This document shows positions 1 to 13,224 of a stretch of DNA of 64,000 bases, piece by piece (the stretch's first letter is position 1; each line of letters starts with the position of its first letter). The notes beneath the pieces are model-generated. The model was not told the origin of the DNA and made no database searches. It worked only from the letters and a program-made list of their open reading frames with translations. The stretch comes from Berberis thunbergii. Its lineage: Eukaryota > Streptophyta > Magnoliopsida > Ranunculales > Berberidaceae. A program made the translations under genes and the position numbers. The stretch is taken from the NCBI GenBank assembly GCA_003290165.1, contig QNQO01000527.1:186001-250000 (forward strand), in the 5' to 3' direction.

Positions 1-1260
1 CTATAATATCGCAAACAATCTTTAGCGTGATTTCAATGTTCATGTGAGTTTCATTCCTGCCTTGCATACAAATTTAAATTAAAATTCTAGAACTGGTGAT
101 AAGCGGTTCCCCTCATTTTGGTCGAATTTTCCTCAAAGATAAGTGATTCCCCTGTATTCCATGGAATAGGGCTCCATGCCAGCAAACACACAGTTTGTAG
201 GTTATGAAGGAAAGGGGTTTATCATAAAATACTAAAGCCAATTCATATTTTAATTTAGGCTTGGATCTGACGGAGGAAGATTTCGATAATTATATAGACA
301 TTTTTTTATCATTGGATAGTGAAGTTCCAGGTGCAGAGTTTTTCAAATCCGTATCTTGCTCTAAACATAGTTGCTAACTTCTTGCAATGCCACATGAAAT
401 ACAAAACAAACCGTTTGGATGAAAGAGAAATCAATGCAAGAAAAGATGGCAACCATCTGATCAAAGAACCTGGTATGAATGAGTCGAGTGGTGCACACTA
501 TATCCTGATTTCATGAACAGCTCCTTCAGAATTTTCAGACTCCTCCAAAGAAAATGCAATGGAACAATCTGCACATTAAGCATCCACTGGAGACATCTCA
601 TCTTTGTTCAAGGGAAATATATCTCATCTGAGCACTACTGAAAAATGACAAGTAATAAAAGAATAACACTTGTGGCAAGTTCTCTTGTCAACTAACCCCA
701 TAAAAAATTTCCAACCACTATTGGAAGTTTGGAACGATTAAAAAAATGCAGATAGAACTCTTATAGATGTTAGTGTAAAAGTTACAGATAGAGTGGAGAC
801 ATATACATTCAGTCATATAATTAGGACCATGTCTAAGGATGGTACTTCAAACGAAAAAGCAGTCATTCTAAGTATACTTGATTAGTGAATCTGAGCTAAT
901 CCTATGGCAAGGAAATTCACCTAAAACCTCCAAAATGTATAAGTCGTGTCAGTGTAGGTTTATTAATCGAACTTGCATTTGTGAGCTAATTGTCTGCTTA
1001 TCAATGTCACCGCATAAATGAGCCCAACCACAGTAACAAGTAAGACTGCAAGAAAGTGGGAAATAAAGGTAATGAGAAATGTAAAACATGTTCCGAAAAT
1101 AGCATGAATTGATGCAGTATGTTCCTCCAATATGATCATCATCATCATGAGATGATGATGATCAGATATTATAATTATGGCAATAATGAGTTTTCAAGAT
1201 GCTTGCTGACATTTACGTCAATTGTCAGCTGAAAATTATGAAACATTAGCTTGTAGGATT
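1..1260. other. 3' flank of the PhoD-like gene, no gene seen
   Basis: I see no exon that joins to a recognisable protein here. A short hydrophobic minus-strand frame (963-1148) starts inside an ATC/GAT trinucleotide run and has no recognisable family. The run at about 1135-1162 reads as a small hairpin of ATC repeats followed by GATG repeats. Part of this stretch is probably the 3' UTR of the minus-strand gene that ends at 1261. Confidence 0.5.
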
Positions 1261-4200
1261 CTACGGTGCTTTATTTTTTTGTATCTTAAACTGTTTAACG
1301 AGATATTGGTTAGTGGCTAAACCAAATGACAGAAGATGATATAACGTACCAGCTAAAGAACCATAGAACAGAAAAGCCAGACGGAATTTGAGATACCATG
1401 GTAGATGAACTTCAAGTGTACAGTGCCGCTGATGTTGTCCTGCCTTCACACTTGAATTATGTGTACCCTGGTTTTGCAACTCTGGGAGGGCAATTTTAAC
1501 ATTCATGGCTGGCTCTCCATTTACATCCCTAACCTCGACCTTCATAGTAACTGGCTTTGCATCCCAATCTATTTGAATTGCCCCAAAATTTGGCTGACCT
1601 GAACATATTTAATCTCTTGATCATTATATTAAAAAAGAACGACTAAGCCATCTCTATAGAAAGACAATAAAAGACAACAATGACCAATTCAACCTTCGAA
1701 CTTTAATAGCAAGCTAGGTAGAATAAGCGTTTAATCATTATATGGCGATATATTGCCGATATTTTGAGAGGGGATAATTACTCGAGTTAGTATTGTGATT
1801 GCAAGATATGGGTGATAAATCAAACATTGGCGGAGTATAAGGGGGACGATTTCAAATAGAGGATGCATAAGAGAATTTTTTTCCAGATAATAAAGTAAGT
1901 AGTAAGTACCATATGTGCATGACCTATGTCTGCATTTTGGTTCAATAACTCTCATAGTAGTTGGTGTTAGCCATGCCACAGTTCTCACTACAAAAGCCAG
2001 TGAATGAGGAATTGCCTTCTCTACAGCTTGCGTAAGCCCACTTGAAGTTATATCATACAGCGGATATCCTACGACTGCACACTCATATCGGGATATCTCG
2101 CCAAAATGAACATCACCACTTATGAAGAAGATGCCATTTCTCTGTGATTGGAAGATTGTTGCAGTAAATACAAAAAGCGTAAATAGCTTGGTTTGATGTT
2201 TCAAATAATTGTGAACATACCTACTGGACTGGAGTGGGAGACTGTCAAGGGCATGAAACTCTTAGCATGCCTTTGAAATTCAAAATAGATGGAATTCTCA
2301 CTTACCTTACTATTAGCTATCACTTTAAAAAGGCGCTCTCTCTCCTTTGGAAAACGCCCCCAAGACTCCACATAAAACAGTGGCCTGGTAGTAGCAGAAA
2401 GATTTGATATAACCTGATTTTAAAAAATAATAATTAAAAAAAGAGCAACCTATACATTAAAACAAATAAATCCTCGAGTTTCTAACAGTAAATAAGAATA
2501 TGGAACCATTTCAATAAAAAACACAGTTATAAAACACTAAATATAAATTAATAAATAAACAAAACCATTACAATAAAAGAAGAACCGTATATAGATGGGA
2601 TTTTGTTCAAGAGGTGGTACTAGATTAGGATTAGGTTTAGCTTAGTCTTCACCAAACAGGTTGATTTGAGGATAAACCATCTGAATTCGTAGAACACAGC
2701 AGCCAAATGGTACTCTTGAGAGAAGATCCAATTCACCACCTGTGATAGGTGCAGGTAGCATGCGGAAAATATCAAGAAGCATGGGAAATGGAACAAGAAT
2801 CAGATAGAAAATCCACACTCGATAAAAATGCAGAGCAGAAATCAGAATAACAATAAGCCAGAAGAGAAGTAGAGTTTCAATCTGTACCAAAACCAGCTAA
2901 AGGCAGAACTCAGGGTGTACCTCAGCATAACTGCACCAGAGTATGGACGGACAAGGAAAACAGGTAAATTAAGGGGTTTGGATGGAAAAGGACAACCAAG
3001 ACTGTACAACCAGATCCCCAAACAACTGAAACCAATGCCATTCTTTTCCTCATCCTCAAGACTTGGACAATGTTGCATTCGTAAGCAAGTCTGCACACTT
3101 GATTGATCAGGAATGTCCCAGAAAGAAGAATCAAACAAACTCCTCCATTTTACTTTTGGAGGAAAGGCAATGACGAACTTTCACATGTTGGTCAACTAAT
3201 GACTGCCATAAAGAACATGCATTGCATGCAATGATATAAACAGAATACAAAACACTTGGCAGAAACTCTGGCTTGAAAAGACAGTTTAAGGGAGTACTAA
3301 AAGAGAAGAGGAACACGTAAATGCATGGAAACAACACATGGCTTAAGAGCAGAAGTGCCAGTAACTAGTATGTAAGCAAGGAAAACATTTGGGAGGGGGA
3401 CTATTTTTTGGAGGAAGAGGAAAGCCCAGGGGACATATTCTCATACAAGGAGAAATATCTAGAAACAGTAACAATGTTCATTGATCATCCTACTGTACTC
3501 AATGATAATGTGCGCCTATTTCAATTGAAAATAGGACACAACAATATCATCCTACAATATATGGTTCAAAGCAATCTTTGTACTTGATAGAAGTCAGACT
3601 CTGCTTCAATTCCAAGCGTACAAAGGACTGATTTCGAAACTATCAAAACTTAACAATATAAGATGCGTGTGTAAAAGATCCATCTTAGTCAAAGGTGATA
3701 ACCAACTAGTTTTGAATATTTGCAGTTTCCACGCCTCACACAAATGCAATTGTATCATTCCCAGCCATGAACACACTTACAGCCACATCCATGAGTACAC
3801 TGGATCATATATGATATATCCATTGCCAAGACAGAGCCCCTATTCTACTCATGTCTGTCGTATGCAATTTAGTACCAAACAAAAAGAATAAGCAACTAGA
3901 TAAAAAAAACACAATGAAATGAGCACCTCGATAACTAGTGACCATTAAAAAAAGTGCTGGTATAGAAAAATTCAAAGGAAGAACACAGAAACATAAAGTA
4001 CCTGAATAGAAGATACAATGATGGTAATCTCTGATTTTGGTCCATTTAACTCTTTCTCGAACCAATTCCACTGTGAACTCCCTAAGATACTTCCATCACT
4101 GAACAGTAGATCTCTGTGATATCTGGTATCTAAGAGGATTACCTGAAGAAGGGTATCAATCAAATTTGGTGAATGTTACAGAAAGTATATGACTGGATTT

Positions 4201-7200
4201 TCTACAAAAGGTTATTAAGCTTGCGATCATATCCTAAGTTTACTGGGTTGTGAGTTTGTGACATCCCCAAACCAAATATGGCACTAAATAACTTGAAAGG
4301 CTGAAACCACAACTTCATACATTGTTCAAGTTGAGTAGAATGAGAATATGAGCATGAGACAGATTAAAAAGGTAAAAAAACATTTAGAAAATACAAAACA
4401 TTATATATAAAACTTAATAATCGTAAATATTCAGATACTCATTAAAGCATATAATAAATCCTCAAAAGTCCCTTTTTGCACCAAACTCCACTGATCCCAA
4501 TAAAAATTTAAGCAAAATTTTGCTTTTCTTACACATAAAATCTCTTTAAAAGAAGAAAAAAAACCTTGCAAATCAACAGACCTTTATTTCTTTTCCCTTG
4601 GGGCCAAACATGTATGATGCATATACACCAGCCTGCTTACGCCTATAGAAGATGAACAAATGTAAAATCTAAGAATAAGGTGCTTACCGAACAAATAAAA
4701 TATTAGCTATCAGACATGACAAACACAATGATTAAAATAGAAAATGTGATTTGTCAACTGCTAGCAACCACAAAAGAAGAATACTGATGTTAACATAAAG
4801 GTCTCATGGACGGTGAAACATTACTTAACCGTGGGCTATCTTGGGGTTCATCTAAGAAATCTAACATAAGCCTTTGGGTAATATTCTTTCCTCCGAATTC
4901 TTTCCCTGCATCATTAAGTCCATAGTCATGGTCATCCCATGTCCCAATAATCTGCAATATTGAATCACGAGGATGAGAAGGGTCATGGAAATATAACTCC
5001 ACAGATACAACAAATGTTCCTAAGTTCAAAAGAATCATGGTACAGAAATTAGAAAAAGGAACCTACAAAGCTCAATCATAGCACCAATTAATTTGATGAA
5101 TGTACCTGAGTTTTCTTTCGAAGAAGAGAATATCCTGGGTTACTCTTAGCCTTCTTATAACTAGATTCCAGTTCCTGCTCAGAAGCAGGCACGAATCTTG
5201 GAGTATTCTTCCATGGCCCAACCGTCCTTTCCTTTCCAAATACCTTGAAAGGGCGCCGTATGTCTCCATAAATGTTATCACCCATCCAAATATGAATCTG
5301 GGGATTGAAGTCATTTACTGCATTCCATATGGGCTGCATTCAAACATATGTTTTAAGAACTCTTGTTTTAGAAATCCAAATTGCAACTTAAAAAAAAAGT
5401 AAAGACACCCAAACTAGCATTTGCAAAAGACGTTTTGAAACATTCTCGCAGGACCTGAACTGTGACATGGTCACTAATTCATTATGATCTTGTAAAGAAC
5501 TTTATGAGACTCTCAATTTCAACTCCAAATAAACTGCCAACAAAAATAAACCACATACTGATAGAATTGAACTTGTAAATAAATTGAACTGAAAACTACG
5601 CAATAATTGAATAAAATAAATTGACGACAAGCTAATTAACTGATAAACAAAATAAACTTATTTACATCAATCAACTAACTAACAATGGGCAACCTATGCC
5701 TTATTTATAACTAACATATCTTCTAAAACAAACCCTAAACCTAATAGGAAACCTGAGAAGACGCCTGTGCATAAATGCGTCTCAAAAATGTCCCAATACG
5801 GATTAATATAATCATCATCACTCACTGTGTCCGCCTCTGTTTGTTAAAAAATGGGAAAGAAATCGCATAAGTGAAATGACTCACAAGTCAAAAATCTAGT
5901 ACGTGTGATGGTGCCTTGAACTTCTCAAAAAGTGGGGTGGATGCTGACAAACAATAGGGCTCAGCCTGCTCTTCGCGCGTCCAAGCAAGGTCATCTGCAT
6001 CCAATAGTGCCTAAAGATCTCGAAGCTTGTTGGTAGCTATTTTGTGCAGTGCTCGGTATATTTCTGCAATTTCCTTCCAAGTCGTAGTCGAGTTAATCTC
6101 AACCTATATCACAAGCGAGGGTGGTGGGGCCTACATCACTAGCAGATGAAGGTGGGGATGGGGTATACGATGGGTAAAGGTCATAATATGGGTCACTCAA
6201 TTTTGTTCTCAGAAGGTGGGGTGCTTTCATAGGAACTGGAGTGTTAATAGAGGAGAGTGGAACCATGGCCTTAAGTTAAAATAAGGGCTAGAGACTGATT
6301 TATAATTTCAAAAAATTCTTCTTCCCTACCCATGAACCGTAACATAAAGAAAATGGAGGTTCAGGGACTCTCAACGGGGGTGGGAGTGTTTCGGAAGGGT
6401 TGAACTACGAAGACAGCTTACAATTGGGTAGGAGGTGGCTACATTTGGACTGTAGTGGCGATTGTCCTTCGGGGCTGCGATCTGGTTGTGGTGGTGTTGA
6501 TTGGGTGTTGCGGGTTCGTTCTGGGTTTCGAGGGTTGCCTGCGACATGGAGTTGGGGATGAGGCAACGACTGACTGTTTGGGGTTGCAGCAGAGCGACTG
6601 CAGCAATGAAGGGGATCTGGCTGGTTGTCAACGAGAAGCTTGGTGATGAAGTCAAAAGCTGTGGGGTGGTTAGTTGTAGCTTACGACGACCTGCGATGGA
6701 TTGATGTGGGGCTATGACGGGGTGAGGTATCTACGAAGGGTTGGACTCCGGTGATGGCGAGGGCGATAGTGGCGACTTCTTTGTTATGCTCTTCATCTTC
6801 TTCTTTGAAACTTCAAACCTTCAATGATTCAATCTTCTTTTCCTCATTTGAACTGTTTTTAAAATTGAACCAAATAAAATTGTTTGCTTCTGATACGAAT
6901 TGAACTTGTAAAATAAATTGAATTGAAAACAATGCAATAATTGAATAAAATAAATTGACAATAAATGAAATAAAACGATAAACGAATTAAATTGATCATC
7001 ATCATCAAAGCCCATTCCTAATACTTTCAGGGTCGGCTACATGGTTTTGGTTCTCCAAGCAATGTGGTATTCCCACATATCCTCGCCTAATCCAAGCTCA
7101 AGGATGTCTTCCTTCACCGCCTTCATCCAAGTTTTCGATGGTCGTTACCTCCGTCTACATCCTCCATTAACTTACCAATCTAGATATTTTCTAATTGGCG

Positions 7201-10200
7201 TCATGCTTAGTCTCCTCCACACGTGACCAAACCACTTTAAACGCCTTGATCTAATTTTGTCCTCTATGAACGCTACACCTAAGTATTTCCTAATTCTTTC
7301 ATTCCTAATTTATCTTTACAGATTTTACCACACAAGGCACACATCCATCTTAATATACGCATTTCTGCTACCACCATCCTATGTGTGTCCTATAGTAGCC
7401 CAGCATTGTGAACCATATTGCATGGTTGGTCGAACAATTGTCTTACTTGATAAACAAAATAAATTTATCTTCATCAATCACCTAACAATGGGCAACCTAT
7501 GCCTTATTTATAACTAACTAATGTAACTTCTAAAACAAACCGTAAACCTAATAGGAACAATGTCCTAATAATACTAGAATTTTTAATATGCCGCTAATAA
7601 TACTATTATCCTAATTATATCACTTACAAATAATGTTATATTTTCTTTGGAGAATTTCAAAGAAAAGGTTTCCGATTAGCTCTCAACTGCATTCAACCAA
7701 AAGGGTGAAAGAAAAATTATATTTTCTATGGAAATCTATGGTCTACATGACTTATTCAAGGAGATATTCTAGAATTAATGTTAGTATTAACAATGCACTG
7801 TTTGAATAATCAAGCAATCGTCTCCTCTCAAAAGATAAAATAAAAAAAAGGCTTACACTAAATTGCAAATAAGGTTTTCTCATCCCCATATTTGTCCCTC
7901 TCCATTTATTGTGTTGTCCATTAGGGGTGGGCACAGTCTGGGATTGGGCTTGTCCCAGTCTAGTGAAACGAGACCAGAACGGTCCGGGATATGAAATTTT
8001 CTTGGACAAACCCGCTAGGTCCCGGATCGAGACGGTCAGGGATGGGACCATGCTATCCCGGATCAAATTCCACGGTTAAAAAGCCCAAACAGTAGCACTA
8101 GCCCATAATAGATTTAAGCCCAAAGATAATTCTAGAATGAGATAGAGACCCACTGGGAGTAGAAACTCCTAGAAAACGTAAGAAATTTGTGTTTCTCCTA
8201 TAAATTATCTTAATAAACTATAACTTATTTTTATAAATTATATTTATCTTAATAAATTTGTGTTTCTCCTCTTCCATCTCTCTCTTTGCTTTCTCTCAAA
8301 CCCATCTCTCACTTTCTTCTTCCTCTTCTCCATACATCTCGTTTTTGTTTTTTGTCTAAGCTTTCAATTCAAACTCATTTTCCCTTATTGCTCTCTGGGT
8401 TAGGTTAGGTTTGGTAGGTTTGGAACAAAGTGATTTCCAGGCTGAAACAATTTCAAATCTCTCCATTAGTCCATTGTGATGGTTGAAACAGCTTCAAATC
8501 TTTCTAGGCTGAAACGATTTTGATTTGGATATTCTTCTTCTCCACATCGTAATGGTTGTACCGATGGATCCAGGGAAGTTCTACGGAAGCGCCCTCCCAC
8601 AACCCCCAAATCTATATAGAAACAAAACTCAACCCAAACAGAGTCGATCCATTCTTTTCCTGGGCGAGCAAAGCGTCTGAGTTTCAAGCGCCTCAGACTT
8701 CAAGGCAAGATCGAAGGGAGGAGAAGGAATCCACGACCCCATCTTTTGCAATCAATCGAAAGCCAATTGTGCCTTCTATAAGTTCCATTTATTTCCACTC
8801 TTCTTTAGTTTGCTTGCTTCTTAAATAAATAAAATTACAGTGTGTCAATTACACTGCATCAATTACGGTGTGTTAATTTGGGGATTGAACTTGGGTTTAC
8901 GATAAATACATAAAATTTATTCTTGTTATAATTAGCATACCAAATTTCGATCTATACAATATCATCATCAAGGATTATGCTTTCTTAATCTTCTCCTTGA
9001 TTATACAATTTATTGATCTCATTATTGTAATGCTACAATAGTCGGGACGATCCGGGACTGAATTTGTGGAAACCGGTTCGTCCCAGTTGCAACCGGTCCA
9101 GGACTGAGATAAAAACAGCAGGAACCGGTTGGTCTCAGATTGGACGGGTCGGGATCAGGATTCTTGCCAACCCTAACTGTCCATGTCTATGTAGATTTTT
9201 TTATTACATGTGGAAACCCTATTGTAAGGAAATGATGAAACCAAGAAACATAGCTGACTAACCCTTGAGATTCCGATATTCCCCCCCCCCCCCCCCCCCC
9301 CCCCCCCAATCGGGTTGTTCATGAGGTCTGGTTTGGTTTGGCCATGGGTATGGTGTATTTGGTTGTTCACAGGAGATCTTTCAGCCAGCCTAATCCTTTC
9401 AAGTCAAAGTCACCATCAAGTGCATAAAAAGGCCCTATTGTTGACGAAAATGCCCTTCCACTGCAAAAAGCTATCCATTGATCATCATTAGTTCATCACT
9501 ACTCAGTGATTCTTCAGATTATTCCCAGGAGATTGTCGTGTTTTATGCAAAGGAGAGAACATAGTGGGAGACTTTTCTCCTTGATGTTAGAGATCAAATT
9601 TGAAGATATCTCATGAAAACACAGCTGAAGCTGAAAAAGGGAGGATCCTTTTACATGTGATTACTCTGAAAATTATACCAATTCATCTTTGGAACAGAAA
9701 AGGCTTTGGTGCTAATTAAGTGTTGTGGGAATCCAATGTTCCTTGATCAGTTCACTGAGAGTAGAAAAGGATGAAATTTGCTAGAGTCACCATAGGATAA
9801 ACAGGGCGATGGAATGGTTGTAGCCGTTGGAACACTCCTCTGGTTCAGGTCAGATATGGATACAGTTAGAGTACGAGATATGATACTTTGGTGGTAGGGG
9901 GTAGAGTTATTTGAAAGTAATTAAGTTGGTGGATGTTCAAAATAATTATATCTTCTTTTAAAGTAGTTTGGTATGCCACTTTTAGTGAATCAAACACACC
10001 CCATTCGCTGTCGAAGTTCCCCAATTGCAGTTCAAAGGGGTTGTAGAAATCAGGTGACACTGATCGGGCATAACTTTGATTGGGAACAAACTAAGAAAGC
10101 AACTATAAAATTTTGCATACCCATAACCCTTGTCAGCTCTTGAACATCTACATAGCACATGACAAATTTATATCTAAATTTGCAAATAGAACAACATAGA

Positions 10201-10910
10201 CCCCTTCTCCTATTAGACCCAAACAAGTGAACCACTGAACTGCAACAAGTGATCCCACGCTCCCGTTGCCCTTTCTCTCCATCTCATTAATGATCATTAA
10301 CTAGCACTACTCATAGTGTCTAACAGTTCATATTGATTGTGACGTCTTCTTTAGAGGTTTATCATTAATTCATTTATATATATATATATAAAGCTCTGCA
10401 AGCAGTTTTGATTGTGTTTCTCCAGAGCATAGATCACTCTCTTCCATCCTGAATCGGTTATTTTCCATAGATTTCAGGTATTGGCTTCCATCCAAATTTA
10501 ATACGTACAACCTAAAGCCACTGAGTGAACTAATGTGAGGAGACTCCTTAAGGAATCTATTTTAACCCCCCTTACACATTCTATACTTTCACTATGAAAT
10601 ATTAAATCTCAACATAAACTAGAAACTAAACAAAGAATCACCCAGTTCAATACTGGTAATCACAATGTATTTCCAAAACTCACAACCCATTTAATGACGA
10701 TTGATGAATTAGCAAAATAAAAATAAAAAATTCAAGAACATAAGAAAGATGAGAGAAGGGACTAACCTGTGGAGCGGTCTGATTAGCACAAGATCCGAAT
10801 GAGATTCGAGAAATAACAGGTTCCGAAGAAGAAGAAGAAGCTCTGCAAGTGATGAAGAGGCCTTGAAGGAGGATGACTAGTAAACCAAGGAACCAAAGCT
10901 TTGACACCAT
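1261..10910 (-). CDS. PhoD-like metallophosphatase (alkaline phosphatase D family), 8 exons
   Basis: Predicted 457-residue secreted or endomembrane phosphoesterase of the plant PhoD-like (calcineurin-like metallophosphatase) family. Minus-strand exons: 10910-10767, 5333-5106, 4951-4830, 4642-4582, 4142-4002, 2413-2306, 2141-1910 and 1598-1261. All junctions are GT-AG and reading phase is kept throughout. Residues 1-23 form a hydrophobic signal peptide or anchor. SFGSCANQ (about 38-45) begins the catalytic domain. Likely metal-binding motifs are MGDNIYGD (65-72), GTWDDHDYG (127-135) and FFISGDVHFGE (273-283). A hydrophobic segment at about 417-439 near the C-terminus is a probable membrane anchor. 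The start is the ATG at 10908-10910; the in-frame TTG 18 bases upstream is not a plausible start. Family members hydrolyse phosphomonoesters or diesters, but the substrate here is unknown. Length and domain order look complete. Intron 1 is 5.4 kb and full of transposon insertions. Confidence 0.9.
2414..4001 (-). other. Intron 5 of the PhoD-like gene
   Basis: This 1.6 kb intron lies between exons 5 and 6. Short hydrophobic frames at 2642-3337 have no recognisable family and do not join the gene in phase. I see no clear transposon termini. Confidence 0.5.
5566..7570 (-). mobile_element. Possible short non-autonomous LTR retrotransposon in PhoD intron 1
   Basis: Two copies of a sequence of about 200 bp flank about 1.1 kb of non-coding DNA. 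The left copy (about 5566-5775) and right copy (about 6893-7565) share ATTGAACTTGTAAA, CAATAATTGAATAAAATAAA, GGGCAACCTATGCCTTATTT and ACCTAATAGGAA. On the minus strand each contains TTATAAATAAGG, a TATA-box-like element. Just inside the right copy the minus strand reads GTATCAGAAGC, close to the tRNA-Met primer-binding site TGGTATCAGAGC. The right copy is split by a LINE at 6994-7448. No coding capacity is visible. The exact repeat ends and target duplication could not be fixed, so two unrelated insertions of one family are also possible. Confidence 0.4.
6994..7448 (-). mobile_element. 5'-truncated RTE-like LINE fragment
   Basis: A 455 bp insertion splits the right-hand repeat of the surrounding element. 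It is flanked by near-identical 17-bp duplications, GATAAACGAATTAAATT (6977-6993) and GATAAACAAAATAAATT (7449-7465). The minus strand encodes the C-terminal tail typical of plant RTE-type reverse transcriptases, with SKTWMKAVKEDILELGLGED and a following EYHIAWRTK. Stop codons interrupt it. It ends in a GATGATGATGATC tail, the short-repeat 3' end common in this clade. A plus-strand relative lies at 25405-25620. Confidence 0.75.
7922..9176. mobile_element. Non-autonomous hAT element (TAGGG termini)
   Basis: The termini are TAGGGGTGGGCA on the left and TGCCAACCCTAA on the right, forming imperfect inverted repeats. The 8-bp flanks TTGTCCAT (7914-7921) and CTGTCCAT (9177-9184) differ at one base, consistent with an old hAT target-site duplication. 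Subterminal regions carry GGGAC/GTCCC-rich repeats pointing in opposite directions. No transposase is present. The pyrimidine-rich centre (about 8270-8340) resembles plant leader DNA. Confidence 0.75.
9281..9307. repeat. Homopolymer of 27 C
   Basis: An uninterrupted run of 27 cytosines sits in PhoD intron 1. Its length may be affected by sequencing or assembly error. Confidence 0.95.
9308..10766. other. Proximal part of PhoD intron 1
   Basis: AT-rich intron DNA next to the exon 1 donor, with a short TA-dinucleotide run at about 10376-10390. I recognised no gene or element ends. Confidence 0.5.
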
Positions 10911-11074
10911 TATAGCCAACTCGATCAAACTGCTGTGTTCACTGATCTTTCTCTCTCAAAAGCTAAAATTCAGAAATTCACAAAAGCTAAAATTCAGAAA
11001 TTCGCTTTTTCAGAGACAACAAATTCGTCTGTTGAAGGAAGGAAGGAAATTTTGTTTCTTGTTAGGATTTGACT

Positions 11075-11093
11075 GAGAGAGAGAGAGAGAGAG
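11075..11093. repeat. GA microsatellite in the 5' leader or promoter of the PhoD-like gene
   Basis: A GA-dinucleotide run, read as CT on the gene's strand, lies about 170 bases upstream of the PhoD start codon. CT-rich leaders are common near plant transcription starts, so it may lie in the 5' UTR or core promoter. Confidence 0.6.
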
Positions 11094-11344
11094 CAAAAAA
11101 TTGCTAGAATTCACGGGAACATTAAGTTGAAAGTGGACACTTGGACACTCTAAAAACCCGCGGAATTCCGTGCCCATATTGATTCTCCAGCTTATTAAGC
11201 AAGCAATAAAGAAATGTTTTTCAATATTACACGAATAATAATAATAATAATATTAAATGGGTTTGTTGTTTTCGTCACTAAATGAATCACATTGAATGTG
11301 AAAGAGAATAAGGTATATGTGATTATGGAATAATTACTATCTTA

Positions 11345-11672
11345 GGGTGTGTTTGGTTGCATGGAATCTTATGCCATGGAAATTTATGAGGGGACCATTA
11401 CATTTTAGGCTAAATTGATATATCACTCCACATCCACCATTTGGTTTTGTGATCAATGGTGGGAATGAAAGTCCCATGAACATGAGAATCACATGCCTTG
11501 GGGGCCAAGGAGTGAGATTCTCATGTTCATGAGACTTCCATTCCCACCATTGATCACAAAATCAAATGGTGGTCAAATAGTAAATGTGGAGTGATATATC
11601 AATTTAGCCTAAAATGTAGTGGTCCACTCATAGATTCCCATGGCATAGGATTCCATGCAACCAAACACACCC
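11345..11672. mobile_element. Tourist-like MITE (PIF/Harbinger), 328 bp foldback
   Basis: The element begins GGGTGTGTTTGGTTGCATGG and ends with its inverted counterpart CCATGCAACCAAACACACCC. It is flanked by TTA on both sides (11342-11344 and 11673-11675), the Tourist/PIF target duplication. The two arms are complementary over almost their full length around 11500-11515, so single strands would form one long hairpin. It lies in the spacer between two divergent genes. Confidence 0.92.
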
Positions 11673-13224
11673 TTAGATCCTATGTTCACCGATGTAATTA
11701 CATTCGTCATATATCATTTATTGCATTTTGAATAAGATTTAGCAATTTGATCATTACTTGTGAAGCTTTCATGGGTCATATGCATGGGTTTATCACTTTT
11801 GTAGAAGATAATGTTTGCAGCAAGGATTTTAGTCGAGAGAGGGTGAAATGAAAAATACTTAAATAGTTATTAATGGTAAAGCCAAATTTTTTTCTACCTG
11901 AACTAGTAAGTAATAAAAATTTACAACTATAAAAAATACATTGCATATATCAAATTGGATTCAATGTAGTACAATTTTAAGCCAAAGTAATATCATTATC
12001 GATAACCTTAGCAATGAGCAAACACACATAATAACTAATATCGCAAAATAATTAGGATAAATATCTATATGGAGCTAATTTTTTTTTTGAAATTTGCAAA
12101 CCTAATATGATCATAATACAATTTCATAGAAAAAATAGTATATATAAGGCTCAAATTTTGTACGAGTTGGCTAATAGTATATATTTTCATTAAATTCTAT
12201 AGTTATTATTTTATATATTAATTTAAAATATTTTTTGTTGGAGGTTTTATACAATTATACCACTTGTGAAAAATAATTCATTTATTTAATGTTAATAAGT
12301 TTTTATTAGACTAAACATTTTTTAATGTTTGCAATTACTAATAAAATTGCATTGAAAATAAAATAAAAATGCACTTGAAGAGTATCGAACTCAAGTCTTT
12401 TACCAAAAAAAATAAACCTACAACCACTACACGAACAAAGACATATTCAAATATTTGTATAAACAATTTTCATATTGTATTCTTCATTATATAATCGTTT
12501 TTTTTTTAAAGTAAAGTATATACACTAAAAATGTTTTAAAAGTTGAGGTTGCCTCCCGTCACCCCTTAGTAAGTCCGCCCATGGTTTGCAGTATATCATC
12601 ACATTGGTGTAGAATTGGTGAAAGCAATAAAATAAAAGTGTTGAATTATAATGATTACTATATGAGAAAACCAAATGAATTGGATATTCTTTTTTTTCCA
12701 AGCATGTTGGGTTGAGGTTGGCTTGCATGCACTAGGAATGAAAGGATTGCCTCTTAGCTTCGCATGAGCCCCCATGTAGGTCATTTAAACAAAATCGTGT
12801 GCTTCAAACTATTATATGTCAATCTTATTGAATTTGGCATATTATTTTGTTTGGTGGTACTTGGATCATACGATGATTTAAACTTGTTATACTATATCTC
12901 GTTTTTTAATGACATTGATGGGAAAGTACCAACGAGAATATGAAGCTACTATTAGTCGTAGTTACTTACAAAGTTGAGAATTTCTCACCGCATGAGGTAT
13001 ACCCATCAAGTACTTCATGCTCTCATATTGGTGGAAAGTAATTTTAGTCCATTGAAGCCTAAAGCCCCTTTTCGGAAAGATTTTTTGAAGTATAGGGCTG
13101 CCATCCTCCGAAATTCATGGTGTCAAGTATCACTAGTCTTTTCCCAATGCTTTTTCCCAGTGTTTGGAAAATCGTGGTGGTGTACATCTGTGTTTCTTTA
13201 AGCTCTTGCCTCGTTTGGTACCAA
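11673..13224. other. Intergenic spacer between divergent PhoD-like and YjbQ-like genes
   Basis: AT-rich DNA with no convincing gene. It holds a possible SINE remnant (12350-12445) and, at its right end, the promoter and leader of the plus-strand YjbQ-like gene. Confidence 0.55.
12350..12445 (-). mobile_element. Possible tRNA-derived SINE remnant
   Basis: Read on the minus strand this stretch holds an A-box-like TAGTGGTTGTAGG followed by a B-box-like GAGTTCGATACTC, the layout of a tRNA-type internal promoter. The downstream end is T-rich. I found no target-site duplication, so this is a weak call. Confidence 0.35.

Noticed and set aside
963..1148. Hydrophobic minus-strand frame as an extra membrane exon of the PhoD-like gene
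   Set aside because: Exon 8 already ends in a stop with a complete C-terminal hydrophobic segment, and this frame starts inside a trinucleotide repeat.
6371..6704. Short frames on both strands in PhoD intron 1
   Set aside because: They lie within the non-coding interior of a putative LTR-like element and encode no recognisable domain.
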